The notes beneath the pieces were generated by a model, which saw only the letters and a list, made by a program, of their open reading frames with translations, was not told where the DNA came from and made no database searches. From an uncultured Prevotellaceae bacterium (GTDB taxonomy: Bacteria > Bacteroidota > Bacteroidia > Bacteroidales > Bacteroidaceae), in assembly GCA_900318555.1 (NCBI GenBank), contig ONKX01000015.1:1-44060 (forward strand): a stretch of 44,060 nucleotides of DNA, in the 5' to 3' direction. Every line of letters begins with the position of its first letter. The stretch's first letter is position 1. The position numbers were made by a program, and so were the translations under genes. This document shows positions 7,574 through 16,685 of this stretch, in pieces.

Positions 7574-10500
7574 TTAATTAATTTTGTAGCTCAGGGCCTC
7601 AGTCTGTTCAATATACTGTATCAGACTGGTTTTGACGTCGACTGTCTTGGAACCGCTACGCAACAGGACATGTTGCTTGCCTGACGAGTCGTGTAGCAAG
7701 AAGTACAGTTGCGTCTTGCCGGGACTGGTATTGATGAGTTCGCTCAGTTCCTGGACTATCTGGTCGTTCAGCAGGTCGGTAGTCAGCGAGATGGTAATCT
7801 TGTCAATGGCTTTCTCCTTGACGGTCTGCAACAGTTCGACATTGGTGACTTTCAGCTCCTTCTGGTCGCTAAAATGGAAACGCGGAGTCATCTTACCTGT
7901 GATATACACAGCAGCGCCCTCGATGAATTTGCCGTTCAGATTAAGCCAGTCTTCGCCAAAGAGTACCAGTTCGCCAGAACCTTCGAAATCCTCGAGAGTA
8001 ATGATGCCCCAGGGCTTGTTGTTCTTGCCAAAGCGCGACTGTATGCTTGTGACGATACCGCCCAGCGTGATGTCCTCACGGTCGAGAAGTGCCGCACCGC
8101 GTTCTGCCAATTCGGCACAACGTGCATTGCAAAGGTTGTCGAGCACGATTTTGTATTCGTCCAACGGATGTGCCGATAGGTAGATGCCCACCAGTTCGCG
8201 CTCTTTGTTCAGACGTTCGATGTCGCTCCAACGCACATCGGATTTGGGGATAGCCGGCGTCTGAATGGCAATGGCACCGAAATCGCCGAACAGCGAGGTT
8301 TGGGCTTGTTGTTTCTCGGCCTGATAGTTTTGTCCGAAGCGCATAATGGTGTCGATGAACGTCTCGCCTTTGTTGTTTTGCACAAAGAAATCCTCGCGGC
8401 GAATGCCAAACGAGTCGAAGCCACCGCTGAGGGCCAGCGATTCGAAGGCCTTGCGGTTGACCTGATTGAAATTGATGCGTTGCACAAAGTCGAAGATATC
8501 CTTATACGGGCCGTTCTTCTCGCGCTCGTCAATGATGGATTGTGCTACACCATCGCCAATACCCTTGATGGCGGCCAATCCGAAGCGGATTTCACCATGA
8601 TGGTTAACACCGAACTTCTGGTACGATTCGTTGACGTCGGGGCCCAGCGTGGCAATACCCATCGCCTTGCATTCGTCCATCAGTTTGGTAATTTCCGTAA
8701 TCTGGTCGCGACGACGTGTCATAATGGCAGCCATGAATTCGGCAGGGTAGTTGGCCTTGAGATAGGCCGTCTGATAAGCCACCCACGAGTAACATGCGGC
8801 ATGCGACTTGTTGAAGGCGTAGGAGGCGAATTTCTCCCAGTCGGTCCATATCTTTTCCAGTATCTCTGGGTCGTGGCCGTTCTTCTTGCCGCCCTCAATG
8901 AATTTGGGCTTCATGGCGTCGACGATATCCTTTTTCTTCTTACCCATCGCCTTACGCAGGGCATCACTCTCACCACGCGTGAAGTCTGCCAACTGGCGCG
9001 AGAGCAACATTACCTGTTCCTGATAAACGGTAATGCCGTAGGTATCCTTCAGGTATTTCTCCATGCAGGGAATAGGGTAGGTGATAGGCTCCAGACCATT
9101 CTTACGCTTGATGAAGTCGGGGATGTAATCCATAGGTCCCGGACGGTAGAGGGCGTTCATAGCAATGAGATCCTCAAATACCGTGGGATGCAATTCGCGC
9201 AGGTATTTCTGCATGCCTGCCGACTCAAACTGGAAGGTGCCGATGGTGCCGCCTTTCTGGTAGAGCTCGAAGGTCTTGGGGTCGTCGATGGGAATGTTGT
9301 CGAGGTCGATGTCGATATCTCGCGTCAACTTGATATTGGCACATGCCTCTTTCAACTCCGACAGGGTCTTCAGTCCCAGAAAGTCCATCTTGATGAGTCC
9401 TGTTGATTCAATGACGTGACCGTCGTATTGCGTACAATTGGTCTTGGTGTCCTTGAAGTCGGGGTCGTCGGCTGTCGAGACGGGAACCCAGTCGGAAATC
9501 GGGTCGCGACAGATGATGAATCCGCAGGCGTGGATACCAGTACCGCGAACAGTACCTTCGAGCATCTTCGCATATTTGATGCTATTGCGCAGGGCCGGAT
9601 CTGTCGAAGCCTCCGCATCACGCAACTCTGGCGTACACTTGATGGCGTTAGGCAGATTCATTTTCAAGTCGTTGCCGCTCTGAGGGTCTTTCAACCTGTC
9701 GGGAATGGCCTTACAGAGGGCATTGACAATGCTCAATGGAACCTTTTCCACACGTGCCACATCTTTGATGGAGTTCTTGGTGGCCATTGTGGCATAGGTG
9801 ATGATATGAGCGCAGTTCTCGTGACCATATTTGTCCTCTACCCATTTCAGCACACGGCCTCGGCCATCATCGTCGAAATCGGTATCGATATCAGGCAGGG
9901 AGATACGGTCTGGATTCAGGAAACGCTCAAACAGCAGGTCGTATTTCAATGGGTCTATCTTCGTGATTCCCAAGCAGTAAGCCACAACGGAACCTGCAGC
10001 AGAACCACGTCCGGGGCCTACCATCACACCTAGTTCGTCGCGAGCAGAATTGATGAAGTCCTGCACGATCAAGAAGTAGCCCGGGAAACCCATCGTCTTC
10101 ATGATGTGCAACTCGAAGCGCACGCGGTCGTCGACCTCCTGAGGCAATGGTGTCCCATAACGGCGGGCAGCACCTTCGTAGGCGAGTTTGGCCAGGTAGT
10201 CGGCCTCAAACTTGATGCGGTACAGCTTGTCGTAACCTCCCAGCTTCTTGATTTTCTTCTCGCCTTCTTCCTGCGATAACGGGTTCTCCCCATTCTCGTC
10301 ACTGGTAAACTCACGGAACAGGTCCTCTTCCGAGAACTTCTGGCGCCATTGCTCCTCCGTTCCGAAATCCTCAGGGATGGGGAAGAACGGCATGATGGGG
10401 TCGTGGTCTATGCTGTAGATCTCTATCTTGTCTAATATCTCGAGGGTATTCGACAATGCCTCAGGGACATCCTGGAAGATGTCGTTCATTTCCTCGCGGG

Positions 10501-11302
10501 TCTTAAACCATTCTTGCTTCGAATACAGCATTCGCGTGGGGTCGTCCAAGTCCTTCGATGTCGCCAGACACAACAGGTGGTCGTGGGCTTCAGCGTTTTC
10601 TTGGTCTACGAAGTGCGCATCATTGGTACAAACCAGTTTGATGCCGTATTCGCGGGCCAGTTCAATGAGCACCTTGTTGGCCTGTTCCTGCATGGGGAAT
10701 GTTTCGCGATTGGCGCGGATGGTGGGGTCTTTCACCTCATGGCGCTGCAACTCCAGATAGTAGTCGTCGCCAAACACGCGCTTATGCCATTCGATGGCCT
10801 CACGGGCGCCAGCAATGTCGCCGTTCAATATCTTCTTAGGCACTTCGCCAGCAATACATGCCGAGCAGACGATGAGTCCCTCGTGGTATTTCTCCAAGTC
10901 TTCGCGGTCGGTACGTGGACGCATATAGAAGCCGTCCACCCACGAACGGCTCACCAGTTTGATGAGGTTCTTGTAGCCTGTATAGTTCTTAGCCAACACG
11001 ATGAGGTGGTAACCACCCTGATGCTTCTTGTCGTCTTTCAATAGTTTCGACCCGTAGCGCGACACATACATCTCGCAACCGAAGATGGGTTTGAAGGGCT
11101 CCAATCCGTCTTTCTTGCGTCCTTTATTGATGCCGCCTACGTAATCGTGAAATTCCTTGATGCCAAACATATCGCCATGATCGGTAATGGCCATGCCCTT
11201 CATGCCGTTGCCGATGGCCTTGTCAACCAGCCGCTTAATACTCGACTGACCGTCCAGGATGGAGTAATATGTATGTACATGCAAGTGTATGAAATCTTCC
11301 AT
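7574..11302 (-). CDS. dnaE: DNA polymerase III subunit alpha
   Basis: The replicative polymerase subunit. The frame extends to 11335, but the ATG at 11302 is chosen because the protein then begins MEDFIHLHVHTYYS, the usual start of the PHP domain, and because a promoter lies immediately upstream (-7 box 11333-11340). This gives 1242 residues. Order: N-terminal PHP domain (HLHVHTYYSILDG), polymerase core with the catalytic aspartates in LPDIDTDFDDDGR (about residue 470), helix-hairpin-helix (IKGIGDGVAQSIIDE, about 910), then an OB-fold (TLGGIVTSIQSRFGKNNKPW, about 1060). The length and domains match DnaE rather than PolC, as there is no inserted exonuclease. Confidence 0.96.
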   Translation of the reverse strand: MEDFIHLHVHTYYSILDGQSSIKRLVDKAIGNGMKGMAITDHGDMFGIKEFHDYVGGINKGRKKDGLEPFKPIFGCEMYVSRYGSKLLKDDKKHQGGYHLIVLAKNYTGYKNLIKLVSRSWVDGFYMRPRTDREDLEKYHEGLIVCSACIAGEVPKKILNGDIAGAREAIEWHKRVFGDDYYLELQRHEVKDPTIRANRETFPMQEQANKVLIELAREYGIKLVCTNDAHFVDQENAEAHDHLLCLATSKDLDDPTRMLYSKQEWFKTREEMNDIFQDVPEALSNTLEILDKIEIYSIDHDPIMPFFPIPEDFGTEEQWRQKFSEEDLFREFTSDENGENPLSQEEGEKKIKKLGGYDKLYRIKFEADYLAKLAYEGAARRYGTPLPQEVDDRVRFELHIMKTMGFPGYFLIVQDFINSARDELGVMVGPGRGSAAGSVVAYCLGITKIDPLKYDLLFERFLNPDRISLPDIDTDFDDDGRGRVLKWVEDKYGHENCAHIITYATMATKNSIKDVARVEKVPLSIVNALCKAIPDRLKDPQSGNDLKMNLPNAIKCTPELRDAEASTDPALRNSIKYAKMLEGTVRGTGIHACGFIICRDPISDWVPVSTADDPDFKDTKTNCTQYDGHVIESTGLIKMDFLGLKTLSELKEACANIKLTRDIDIDLDNIPIDDPKTFELYQKGGTIGTFQFESAGMQKYLRELHPTVFEDLIAMNALYRPGPMDYIPDFIKRKNGLEPITYPIPCMEKYLKDTYGITVYQEQVMLLSRQLADFTRGESDALRKAMGKKKKDIVDAMKPKFIEGGKKNGHDPEILEKIWTDWEKFASYAFNKSHAACYSWVAYQTAYLKANYPAEFMAAIMTRRRDQITEITKLMDECKAMGIATLGPDVNESYQKFGVNHHGEIRFGLAAIKGIGDGVAQSIIDEREKNGPYKDIFDFVQRINFNQVNRKAFESLALSGGFDSFGIRREDFFVQNNKGETFIDTIMRFGQNYQAEKQQAQTSLFGDFGAIAIQTPAIPKSDVRWSDIERLNKERELVGIYLSAHPLDEYKIVLDNLCNARCAELAERGAALLDREDITLGGIVTSIQSRFGKNNKPWGIITLEDFEGSGELVLFGEDWLNLNGKFIEGAAVYITGKMTPRFHFSDQKELKVTNVELLQTVKEKAIDKITISLTTDLLNDQIVQELSELINTSPGKTQLYFLLHDSSGKQHVLLRSGSKTVDVKTSLIQYIEQTEALSYKIN

Positions 11303-11332
11303 AAAATGTGCAGTTTTTTCGCTTTTGAGCCT

Positions 11333-11364
11333 CAAAGTTACGGTAAAAAACCGAAATAACCAAA
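11333..11364 (-). promoter_or_regulatory. Promoter of dnaE
   Basis: On the minus strand: TTTG (11361-11364), a 20-base spacer, TAACTTTG (11333-11340). The start codon lies 30 bases downstream, which supports the ATG at 11302. Confidence 0.75.
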
Positions 11365-11404
11365 AAAAATATGAATTATGACTAATGAATTAAGAAATAT
11401 TTTG

Positions 11405-11412
11405 TACCTTTG
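11405..11412 (+). promoter_or_regulatory. -7 box of the psd-pssA operon
   Basis: TACCTTTG is a perfect -7 match, 21 bases before the psd ATG. No clear TTTG is seen at the -33 position. Confidence 0.6.
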
Positions 11413-11433
11413 CAGACAAAAGTATGACATTTC

Positions 11434-12123
11434 ATGGGAACAAGGATAAAAAAACTGAAGAAAATTCGTATCCATCGTGAGGGCACCAACGAACTTACGC
11501 TGAGCATGCTGGCCATCTTTGCTATAGCCTGTGTGCTCTGGTTTTTCGTTGAATCGCCTATACCTTTCTGGGCCTTTGTCCTCATTTTTGGCGCAGCCTG
11601 GATGATGGCACTCAATTTCTACCGTTGCCCCATCCGCTATTACAATGGCGACACCGAGAAATTGGTTGTGGCACCTGCCGATGGTAAGATTGTGGTCGTC
11701 GAAGAAGCTGAGGAGAACGAGTATTTCCACGACAAACGCCTCATGATCAGCATCTTCATGAGTCCGCTGAATGTTCATGCCAACTGGTTCCCTGTGGATG
11801 GTAAGGTAAAGTTTGTTCACCATCAGAACGGCAACTACCACAAGGCATGGCTGCCGAAGGCCAGTGAGGAGAACGAGCATGCCGACATCATGATTACGAC
11901 TCCTGACGGTGAGGATATCCTTGTGCGTCAGATTGCGGGGGCGTTGGCTCGCCGTATTGTTACTTATGCCAAGGAGGGCGAAGAGTGCTATATTGATGAA
12001 CATCTGGGCTTTATCAAGCTGGGTTCGCGTGTCGATGTCTATCTGCCCTTGACCGCTAAGGCCTGCGTCACAATGGACCAGCCTACTACCGGTGACCAAA
12101 CAGTTATAGCAAAGCTGGCATGA
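11434..12123 (+). CDS. psd: Phosphatidylserine decarboxylase proenzyme
   Basis: Converts phosphatidylserine to phosphatidylethanolamine at the inner membrane. The protein has 229 residues, in the range of the short PSD-A type. Two N-terminal hydrophobic stretches (about 22-60) anchor it. Family motifs are [29 protein letters not shown] and the C-terminal [10 protein letters not shown]. Ser198 of the GS pair is the expected self-cleavage and pyruvoyl-forming residue; GS-R replaces the GS-T of E. coli. The pssA start overlaps its stop by 4 bases (ATGA), which fits the two enzymes acting in sequence. Confidence 0.93.
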   Translation: MGTRIKKLKKIRIHREGTNELTLSMLAIFAIACVLWFFVESPIPFWAFVLIFGAAWMMALNFYRCPIRYYNGDTEKLVVAPADGKIVVVEEAEENEYFHDKRLMISIFMSPLNVHANWFPVDGKVKFVHHQNGNYHKAWLPKASEENEHADIMITTPDGEDILVRQIAGALARRIVTYAKEGEECYIDEHLGFIKLGSRVDVYLPLTAKACVTMDQPTTGDQTVIAKLA

Positions 12124-12818
12124 GAAAACACATTCCAAATACAATCACTTGCCTGAATCTGATTTCGGGTTGTATTGCCACTTGTTGGGCATTCCAAGGT
12201 GAATACAAGTTGGCATTGCTATTTATCATTATTGGTGCCGTATTTGATTTTTTCGACGGCATGTCCGCACGCCTGTTGCACGTCAGTTCGCCCATTGGCA
12301 AGGAACTCGATTCACTGGCCGACGACATCACCTTCGGATTTGCACCATCAGCCATCGTATTCTGTAAACTTCAGGAATTTTTCCCGTTGTCATATGCTTT
12401 CCCCGACAAGTGGATACCCTTCTTGGCATTCGTCATGGCGGCATTCTCGGCGCTCCGTCTTGCAAAGTTCAATCTCGACGAACGTCAGGCAATGGGGTTC
12501 ATCGGACTTCCCACTCCTGCCAATGCACTTTTCTGGGGTTCGCTTGTCGTTGGTTGTGGCGACTGGCTCACGACGCTACCTCATGCTGCATGGATTGTTC
12601 TTGCAGGCGTTTTCGTTAGTTGCTATTTGCTGGTTAGCGAGATCCCGATGTTTGCCCTCAAGTTCAAGTCATGGGGCTGGAAGGGTAATGAAACCAAGTA
12701 CATATTCCTCATAACCTGCATTCCGCTGCTTCTGTTGTTGGGCGTCAGCGGTCTGGCGGCTATCATTGCCTGGTACGTCATACTCTCTTTGGTCGATAAT
12801 TCGCATCGAAAGAAATAA
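12120..12818 (+). CDS. pssA: CDP-diacylglycerol--serine O-phosphatidyltransferase
   Basis: Makes phosphatidylserine from CDP-diacylglycerol and serine, the substrate of the preceding psd. An integral membrane protein of 232 residues with several hydrophobic helices. The CDP-alcohol phosphotransferase signature is visible at about residues 43-69: [10 protein letters not shown], then G, then DSLAD. It overlaps psd by ATGA. Confidence 0.93.
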   Translation: MRKHIPNTITCLNLISGCIATCWAFQGEYKLALLFIIIGAVFDFFDGMSARLLHVSSPIGKELDSLADDITFGFAPSAIVFCKLQEFFPLSYAFPDKWIPFLAFVMAAFSALRLAKFNLDERQAMGFIGLPTPANALFWGSLVVGCGDWLTTLPHAAWIVLAGVFVSCYLLVSEIPMFALKFKSWGWKGNETKYIFLITCIPLLLLLGVSGLAAIIAWYVILSLVDNSHRKK

Positions 12819-12851
12819 ATAGTAACTAATAACCCTAAAACAAGACAGTTT

Positions 12852-13244
12852 ATGGCAATCCTTCTTTTTGTCTTTTTTCTCATCGTATTCATCCTGATGT
12901 TAGTAGGCAGTCGTATTCTGAAGAAAATTAAGGATACCAAGCGGGCTGTCGAGGAAGCTGCCGACCGCAAGGAACAGCGTTACCGTAACGAGACGGGACG
13001 CCAGCGCCAGCAGTATAGCCAGCGTCCGCAACCTCAGCAGTCGCGCGCTGAAAACACCAATGATGACGAGAGCACTCAGAGTGCCGAGAGGGTTCAGCCT
13101 TCCCAGAACGAAGAACAGAAAAACGCCCGTCACACTCAGACTGCAACGGGCGAAACTATTATCGACCACCATCACGAGACGCGCGAGAGCAAGAAGATTT
13201 TCGACGACTCCGATGGCGAGTACGTAGAGTTTGAAGAGGCCTGA
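12852..13244 (+). CDS. DUF4834 family small membrane protein
   Basis: 130 residues: an N-terminal membrane helix (ILLFVFFLIVFILMLVGSRIL), a basic coiled segment (KKIKDTKRAVEEAADRKEQRY), a long Gln/Arg-rich disordered region and an acidic end (DDSDGEYVEFEE). This layout matches the Bacteroidales DUF4834 family, which has no assigned function that I know of. It follows pssA by 33 bases without its own visible promoter, so it is probably the third gene of the phospholipid operon. Confidence 0.75.
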   Translation: MAILLFVFFLIVFILMLVGSRILKKIKDTKRAVEEAADRKEQRYRNETGRQRQQYSQRPQPQQSRAENTNDDESTQSAERVQPSQNEEQKNARHTQTATGETIIDHHHETRESKKIFDDSDGEYVEFEEA

Positions 13245-13258
13245 AACCTAAATCTTGA

Positions 13259-13281
13259 AACCTTAGTTGTGCACTAAGGTT
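13259..13281. terminator. Hairpin between the convergent DUF4834 and pyrH genes
   Basis: AACCTTAGT and ACTAAGGTT form a 9-bp stem with a 5-base loop. It overlaps the last pyrH codons and lies 15 bases beyond the DUF4834 stop. The T-tails are short on both strands, so terminator function is only plausible. Confidence 0.4.
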
Positions 13282-13973
13282 CCAATCTCCTCGCCGTCCA
13301 TCACTTTCTTCAAGTTTCCTACCACGTCCATATTGAACACGTAGATAGGCAGGTTGTTGTCCTGACACATGCAGATAGCCGTCAGGTCCATCACCTTCAA
13401 TCCTCGCGCGAGTACCTCTTTATATGTAATAGCGTCAAACTTGGTAGCCGTGGGGTCTTTCTCCGGGTCGGCAGTATAGACACCATCCACACGTGTTCCC
13501 TTCAGCATCACGTCGGCCTCAATCTCGATACCACGCAACGATGAGCCCGTGTCCGTCGTAAAGTAAGGTGACCCCGTTCCTGCCGAGAAGATGCACACAT
13601 AGCCCTGTTCCATAGCTTCGATAGCCTTCCACTTCGTGTAGAACTCGCCGATGGGTTCCATGCGGATAGCCGTCAGCACCTTGTTCTTCACGCCAATAGC
13701 ACCCAGTGCCGAGCTCAATGCCAGCGAATTGATTACCGTGGCGCACATACCCATCTGGTCGCCCTTCACACGGTCGAAACCCTTCTGTGAACCGGACAGC
13801 CCGCGGAAGATATTTCCGCCTCCGATGACGATGCCGATCTGCACACCCATCTCACTCACTTCCTTAATCTGGCGCGCATAGTCGCTCAGACGCTCAGGGT
13901 CGATACCATAACCCTGCTTACCCATTAAACTCTCACCCGAGAGTTTTAACAGAATTCTCTTAAATCTTGCCAT
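13263..13973 (-). CDS. pyrH: UMP kinase
   Basis: Phosphorylates UMP to UDP in the cytoplasm. Its 236 residues match the family. Motifs of the amino-acid-kinase fold: LLKLSGESL near the N-terminus, IGIVIGGGNIFRG (about 46-58), GTGSPYFTTDT and DGVYTADPEKDPTA. It starts 12 bases after the birA stop on the same strand, so birA-pyrH is probably one transcript. Confidence 0.96.
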   Translation of the reverse strand: MARFKRILLKLSGESLMGKQGYGIDPERLSDYARQIKEVSEMGVQIGIVIGGGNIFRGLSGSQKGFDRVKGDQMGMCATVINSLALSSALGAIGVKNKVLTAIRMEPIGEFYTKWKAIEAMEQGYVCIFSAGTGSPYFTTDTGSSLRGIEIEADVMLKGTRVDGVYTADPEKDPTATKFDAITYKEVLARGLKVMDLTAICMCQDNNLPIYVFNMDVVGNLKKVMDGEEIGTLVHN

Positions 13974-13985
13974 AATCTTGTTGTC

Positions 13986-14702
13986 TTATATAATAAACTG
14001 TACTTCTTTAAATGCATACCGTCTTTCCTTGCCGTTGTCGTCGTGCAACACCAAGTGTCCGTCGTCCTCCACTGTCACGATTTCCGCCATAAATGCACCC
14101 TCCTTGTCGGCATATGGATGATACCCCTTGCGACGGTAGAGTTTCGAGAGATATTGTTCACGAATCTTGGAATCCAAAATTCGCTCAAACGCCTCCAGTA
14201 TCTCTTTCAGCAACGCTTCGCGATCAGTTTCATGCTCGCAAATCTGCCACATCGATACCGGATTGGGGGCGTCGCTCTTAAACACGCGCTGGTTCACATT
14301 TAGGCCGACACCAATGATACTATCCATGATGATACTACCCTTCAGCGTGTTTTCTATCAGAATACCGCCAATTTTTCCATTGCGCCAGTAGATGTCGTTT
14401 GGCCACTTGATGCTCACATCACCGATGTATTGTCCTATTGCCTCGCAGATGGCCAGAGAGATTGCCATCGAGATATGAAATTGCTGCATCGCAGGCAATT
14501 CTTTGGGATGAATCAACATTGAGAACGTTAGGTTCTCTCCCCGCTCGCTCTCCCATCGGTTCGTCCCGCAACCGCGTCCTGCCGTCTGGTACTCCGCCCA
14601 AACCACCAGATTGGCAGCGGACCGTTCGTCCGCTGCCAGACGTTTCCGCAGCCAGCTGTTCGTCGAATCTGTTTCGTCAATATGTACGATTTTCCAATTC
14701 AC
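13986..14702 (-). CDS. birA: Biotin--[acetyl-CoA-carboxylase] ligase
   Basis: Attaches biotin to carboxyl-carrier proteins via biotinyl-AMP. The 238 residues are the short form without the N-terminal DNA-binding domain, so it is an enzyme only, not a repressor. Motifs: DSTNSWL, the biotin loop QTAGRGCGTNRWES, and KWPNDIYW...KIGGILIE. Residues 22-31 (LAADERSAAN) are coded by a perfect 11-bp hairpin (see 14612-14638) in a variable loop. The -7 box of its promoter ends 5 bases before the ATG, so the mRNA may be leaderless. Confidence 0.95.
   Translation of the reverse strand: MNWKIVHIDETDSTNSWLRKRLAADERSAANLVVWAEYQTAGRGCGTNRWESERGENLTFSMLIHPKELPAMQQFHISMAISLAICEAIGQYIGDVSIKWPNDIYWRNGKIGGILIENTLKGSIIMDSIIGVGLNVNQRVFKSDAPNPVSMWQICEHETDREALLKEILEAFERILDSKIREQYLSKLYRRKGYHPYADKEGAFMAEIVTVEDDGHLVLHDDNGKERRYAFKEVQFII
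14612..14638. repeat. GC-rich perfect hairpin inside birA
   Basis: The arms TGGCAGCGGAC (14612-14622) and GTCCGCTGCCA (14628-14638) enclose a 5-base loop. It is fully within coding sequence and resembles the GGCGATTC-type hairpins elsewhere in the window in size and in its CGGT/CCGC-like core. Confidence 0.7.
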
Positions 14703-14706
14703 ATTG

Positions 14707-14736
14707 CAAAGTTACAATTTTTTTTTCGTACTTTTG
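14707..14736. promoter_or_regulatory. Divergent promoters of birA (minus) and tadA (plus)
   Basis: The minus strand has TAACTTTG (14707-14714) and the plus strand TACTTTTG (14729-14736), each a TAnnTTTG match. The region is a near-mirror: ATTGCAAAGTTAC on the left and GTACTTTTGCAAC on the right, around a T-run. Each -7 box overlaps the weak -33 area of the other. Both start codons lie 4 bases beyond their -7 boxes. Confidence 0.7.
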
Positions 14737-14740
14737 CAAC

Positions 14741-15214
14741 ATGGAAGAAAAAAAAGACGATTGCGTGCCACACTTCGACCTTCAGGTTGAAGAATTTTAC
14801 ATGCACAAGGCCTTGGCTGAGGCACAACAGGCCTTCGAAGAGGGCGAAATTCCCATTGGTGCCGTTGTGGTCTGTCAGGACCGTATTATTGCGAGGGCAC
14901 ATAACCTTACCGAGACACTCAATGACGTCACGGCCCATGCTGAGATGCAGGCTATCACGATGGCTGCCAACGAGTTAGGTGGCAAATACCTCACCGACTG
15001 CACCCTCTACGTCACCGTGGAACCCTGCACCATGTGTGCTGGAGCTCTCGGATGGAGTCAGATTCCCCGCGTTGTCTATGGCTGTCGCGACCCCAAGCGT
15101 GGCTACTCCGATTTCGCCCCCCACGCTCTTCATCCCCGTTGTACCGTTACCGCCGGCGTCCTTGAAGAGGAATGCCGTCAGCTTATGCAACAGTTCTTCA
15201 AGGGAAAACGATAA
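14741..15214 (+). CDS. tadA: tRNA-specific adenosine deaminase-type nucleoside deaminase
   Basis: The frame runs upstream into birA, but the ATG at 14741, 4 bases behind a good -7 box, gives a protein of normal length (157 residues). It is a zinc cytidine/deoxycytidylate deaminase fold enzyme with HAEMQAI (His ligand and catalytic Glu) and PCTMCAGAL (two Cys ligands). The EVPIGAVVV-like segment EIPIGAVVV and the position of the motifs fit TadA, which makes inosine 34 in tRNA-Arg(ACG). Other small deaminases share these motifs, so the substrate is inferred. Confidence 0.88.
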   Translation: MEEKKDDCVPHFDLQVEEFYMHKALAEAQQAFEEGEIPIGAVVVCQDRIIARAHNLTETLNDVTAHAEMQAITMAANELGGKYLTDCTLYVTVEPCTMCAGALGWSQIPRVVYGCRDPKRGYSDFAPHALHPRCTVTAGVLEEECRQLMQQFFKGKR

Positions 15215-15246
15215 TGACTTAAGCAGCAAATCCAACGTCATTTTTT
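15213..15246 (+). terminator. Weak terminator after tadA
   Basis: AATGAC (15213-15218) pairs with GTCATT (15237-15242), 6 bp with an 18-base loop, followed by a T-run. Weak stem. Confidence 0.35.
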
Positions 15247-15268
15247 ATGTTAACTTTTTGGCGTTTCT

Positions 15269-15299
15269 TTTGTTAAGTGAAAAAAAATAAGTACCTTTG
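15269..15299 (+). promoter_or_regulatory. Promoter of the MATE-to-fdtB operon
   Basis: TTTG (15269-15272), a 19-base spacer, TACCTTTG (15292-15299). It is followed after 16 bases by the MATE start codon. It is the only clear promoter seen for the eight co-directional genes up to 22645. Confidence 0.8.
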
Positions 15300-15315
15300 C
15301 AAAAGATTTACGCTT

Positions 15316-16683
15316 ATGGAGAATAAACAAGCCACATTGGAACTGGGTACGAAGCCCGTGGGCAAACTGCTGACGCAGTATGCACTGCCAGCTATTGTGG
15401 CTATGATGGCTTCTAGTCTGTATAACATTATCGACCGTGCTTTCATCGGACAGGTGGTAGGTCCCGAGGCCATTGCGGGCTTGGGCATCACGTTTCCGTT
15501 TATGAACCTGAGCGCGGCATTCGGTGCGGCAGTGGGTGTGGGAGCCTCCACGTGTATCAGCGTAAAACTGGGTCAGCGCGACTACAAACGTGCACAGTTG
15601 CTGTTGGGCAACACGGTGACGCTGAACCTGATAATCGGTTTCCTCTTTATGATGGTCTGTCTGGTATTTCTAGAACCCATCCTGCGTTTCTTCGGTGCCA
15701 GCGACGCTACATTGCCCTATGCCAAGGAGTTTATGACCGTCATCTTGTTGGGTAACATGGTGACGCACATGTATTTTGGCATGAATGCTGTGCTGCGTGC
15801 GGCAGGCAAGCCCAAACACGCCATGTATGCCACGCTGTTTACCGTGGCATGTAACATTGTGCTAATCGTGGCTTTTGTGTGGTGGTTCCGATGGGGAATC
15901 CGCGGCGCGGCCTTGGCTACCATCACATCGCAGACGCTGGCATTGTGCTGGCAGATGTGGCTGTTCTCGGACAAGAACGAAATACTGCACTTGCGGCGGG
16001 GTATTTATCGTCTGCGAGGCTATCTGGTACGAAATATTGTCGCCATCGGCATTTCGCCGTTCCTGATGCAGACTACGTCGTGTGTCATCGTTATCTTTAT
16101 GAACAACCAGTTTGTGCGCTATGGAGGTGACATGGCCGTTGGCGCCTACTCAATAGCAAACTCGATGGTTATGGTGTTCTTTATGTTCGTTATGGGCATG
16201 ATTCAGGGTATGCAACCCATCGTGGGTTACAACTACGGTGCCGAGAAGTTCGACCGTATGTTCCGCTGCCTATGGCTTACCATCGCCTGTTCCACCGCCA
16301 TTCTGCTGGTGGGCTGGGGACTTTCAATGGCTTTCCCACGACAGATAGCCCGTATCTTTACCACCGACGAGACGCTACTTGAACTGTCGGCACGAGGTAT
16401 CGTGATAGACATGATAGTGTTCTTTGTCGTAGGCTCTCAGGCCGTCATCACCAATTTCTTCCAATGTTTGGGAAAGGTGAAAATATCGATATTCCTATCG
16501 CTGTCCCGACAGCTGATACTCTTGTTGCCGATGGCCTACGTGTTTCCGATGTTCTGGGGGCTGGATGGCGTTTGGTATTCGATGCCAGTGTCCGACTTTG
16601 GTTCGTTTGCTATGACCATCCCGATGCTGATGTGGTATATGAAGAAGTTAAGAAGTAAGGAAGTTAGAGAAGTTAGGAGTTAA
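15316..16683 (+). CDS. MATE family efflux transporter
   Basis: Multidrug/oligosaccharide-lipid/polysaccharide superfamily antiporter, cation-driven. The ATG at 15316 follows the promoter; an upstream in-frame ATG at 15277 lies before the -7 box and is unlikely. 455 residues with about 12 hydrophobic helices in two halves; the opening LGTKPVGKLLTQYALPAIVAMMASSLYNIIDRAFIG is typical, here cited only as the family hallmark of helix 1. The last 13 residues (KKLRSKEVREVRS) are hydrophilic and coded by an AAGTTAGG-type repeat that also supplies the stop. Substrate unknown. Confidence 0.9.
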   Translation: MENKQATLELGTKPVGKLLTQYALPAIVAMMASSLYNIIDRAFIGQVVGPEAIAGLGITFPFMNLSAAFGAAVGVGASTCISVKLGQRDYKRAQLLLGNTVTLNLIIGFLFMMVCLVFLEPILRFFGASDATLPYAKEFMTVILLGNMVTHMYFGMNAVLRAAGKPKHAMYATLFTVACNIVLIVAFVWWFRWGIRGAALATITSQTLALCWQMWLFSDKNEILHLRRGIYRLRGYLVRNIVAIGISPFLMQTTSCVIVIFMNNQFVRYGGDMAVGAYSIANSMVMVFFMFVMGMIQGMQPIVGYNYGAEKFDRMFRCLWLTIACSTAILLVGWGLSMAFPRQIARIFTTDETLLELSARGIVIDMIVFFVVGSQAVITNFFQCLGKVKISIFLSLSRQLILLLPMAYVFPMFWGLDGVWYSMPVSDFGSFAMTIPMLMWYMKKLRSKEVREVRS

Positions 16684-16685
16684 GA
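16641..16685 (+). repeat. AAGTTAGG-type repeat at the MATE/kinase junction
   Basis: Five or so imperfect units of 7-9 bases (AAGTTAAG, AAGTAAGG, AAGTTAGAG, AAGTTAGG). They encode the C-terminal tail and the stop of the MATE gene and reach the next ATG. Confidence 0.8.

Noticed and set aside
8300-9406. Long 368-codon open frame on the plus strand
   Set aside because: It is antisense to the polymerase core of dnaE. No promoter or known domain; a codon-bias shadow.
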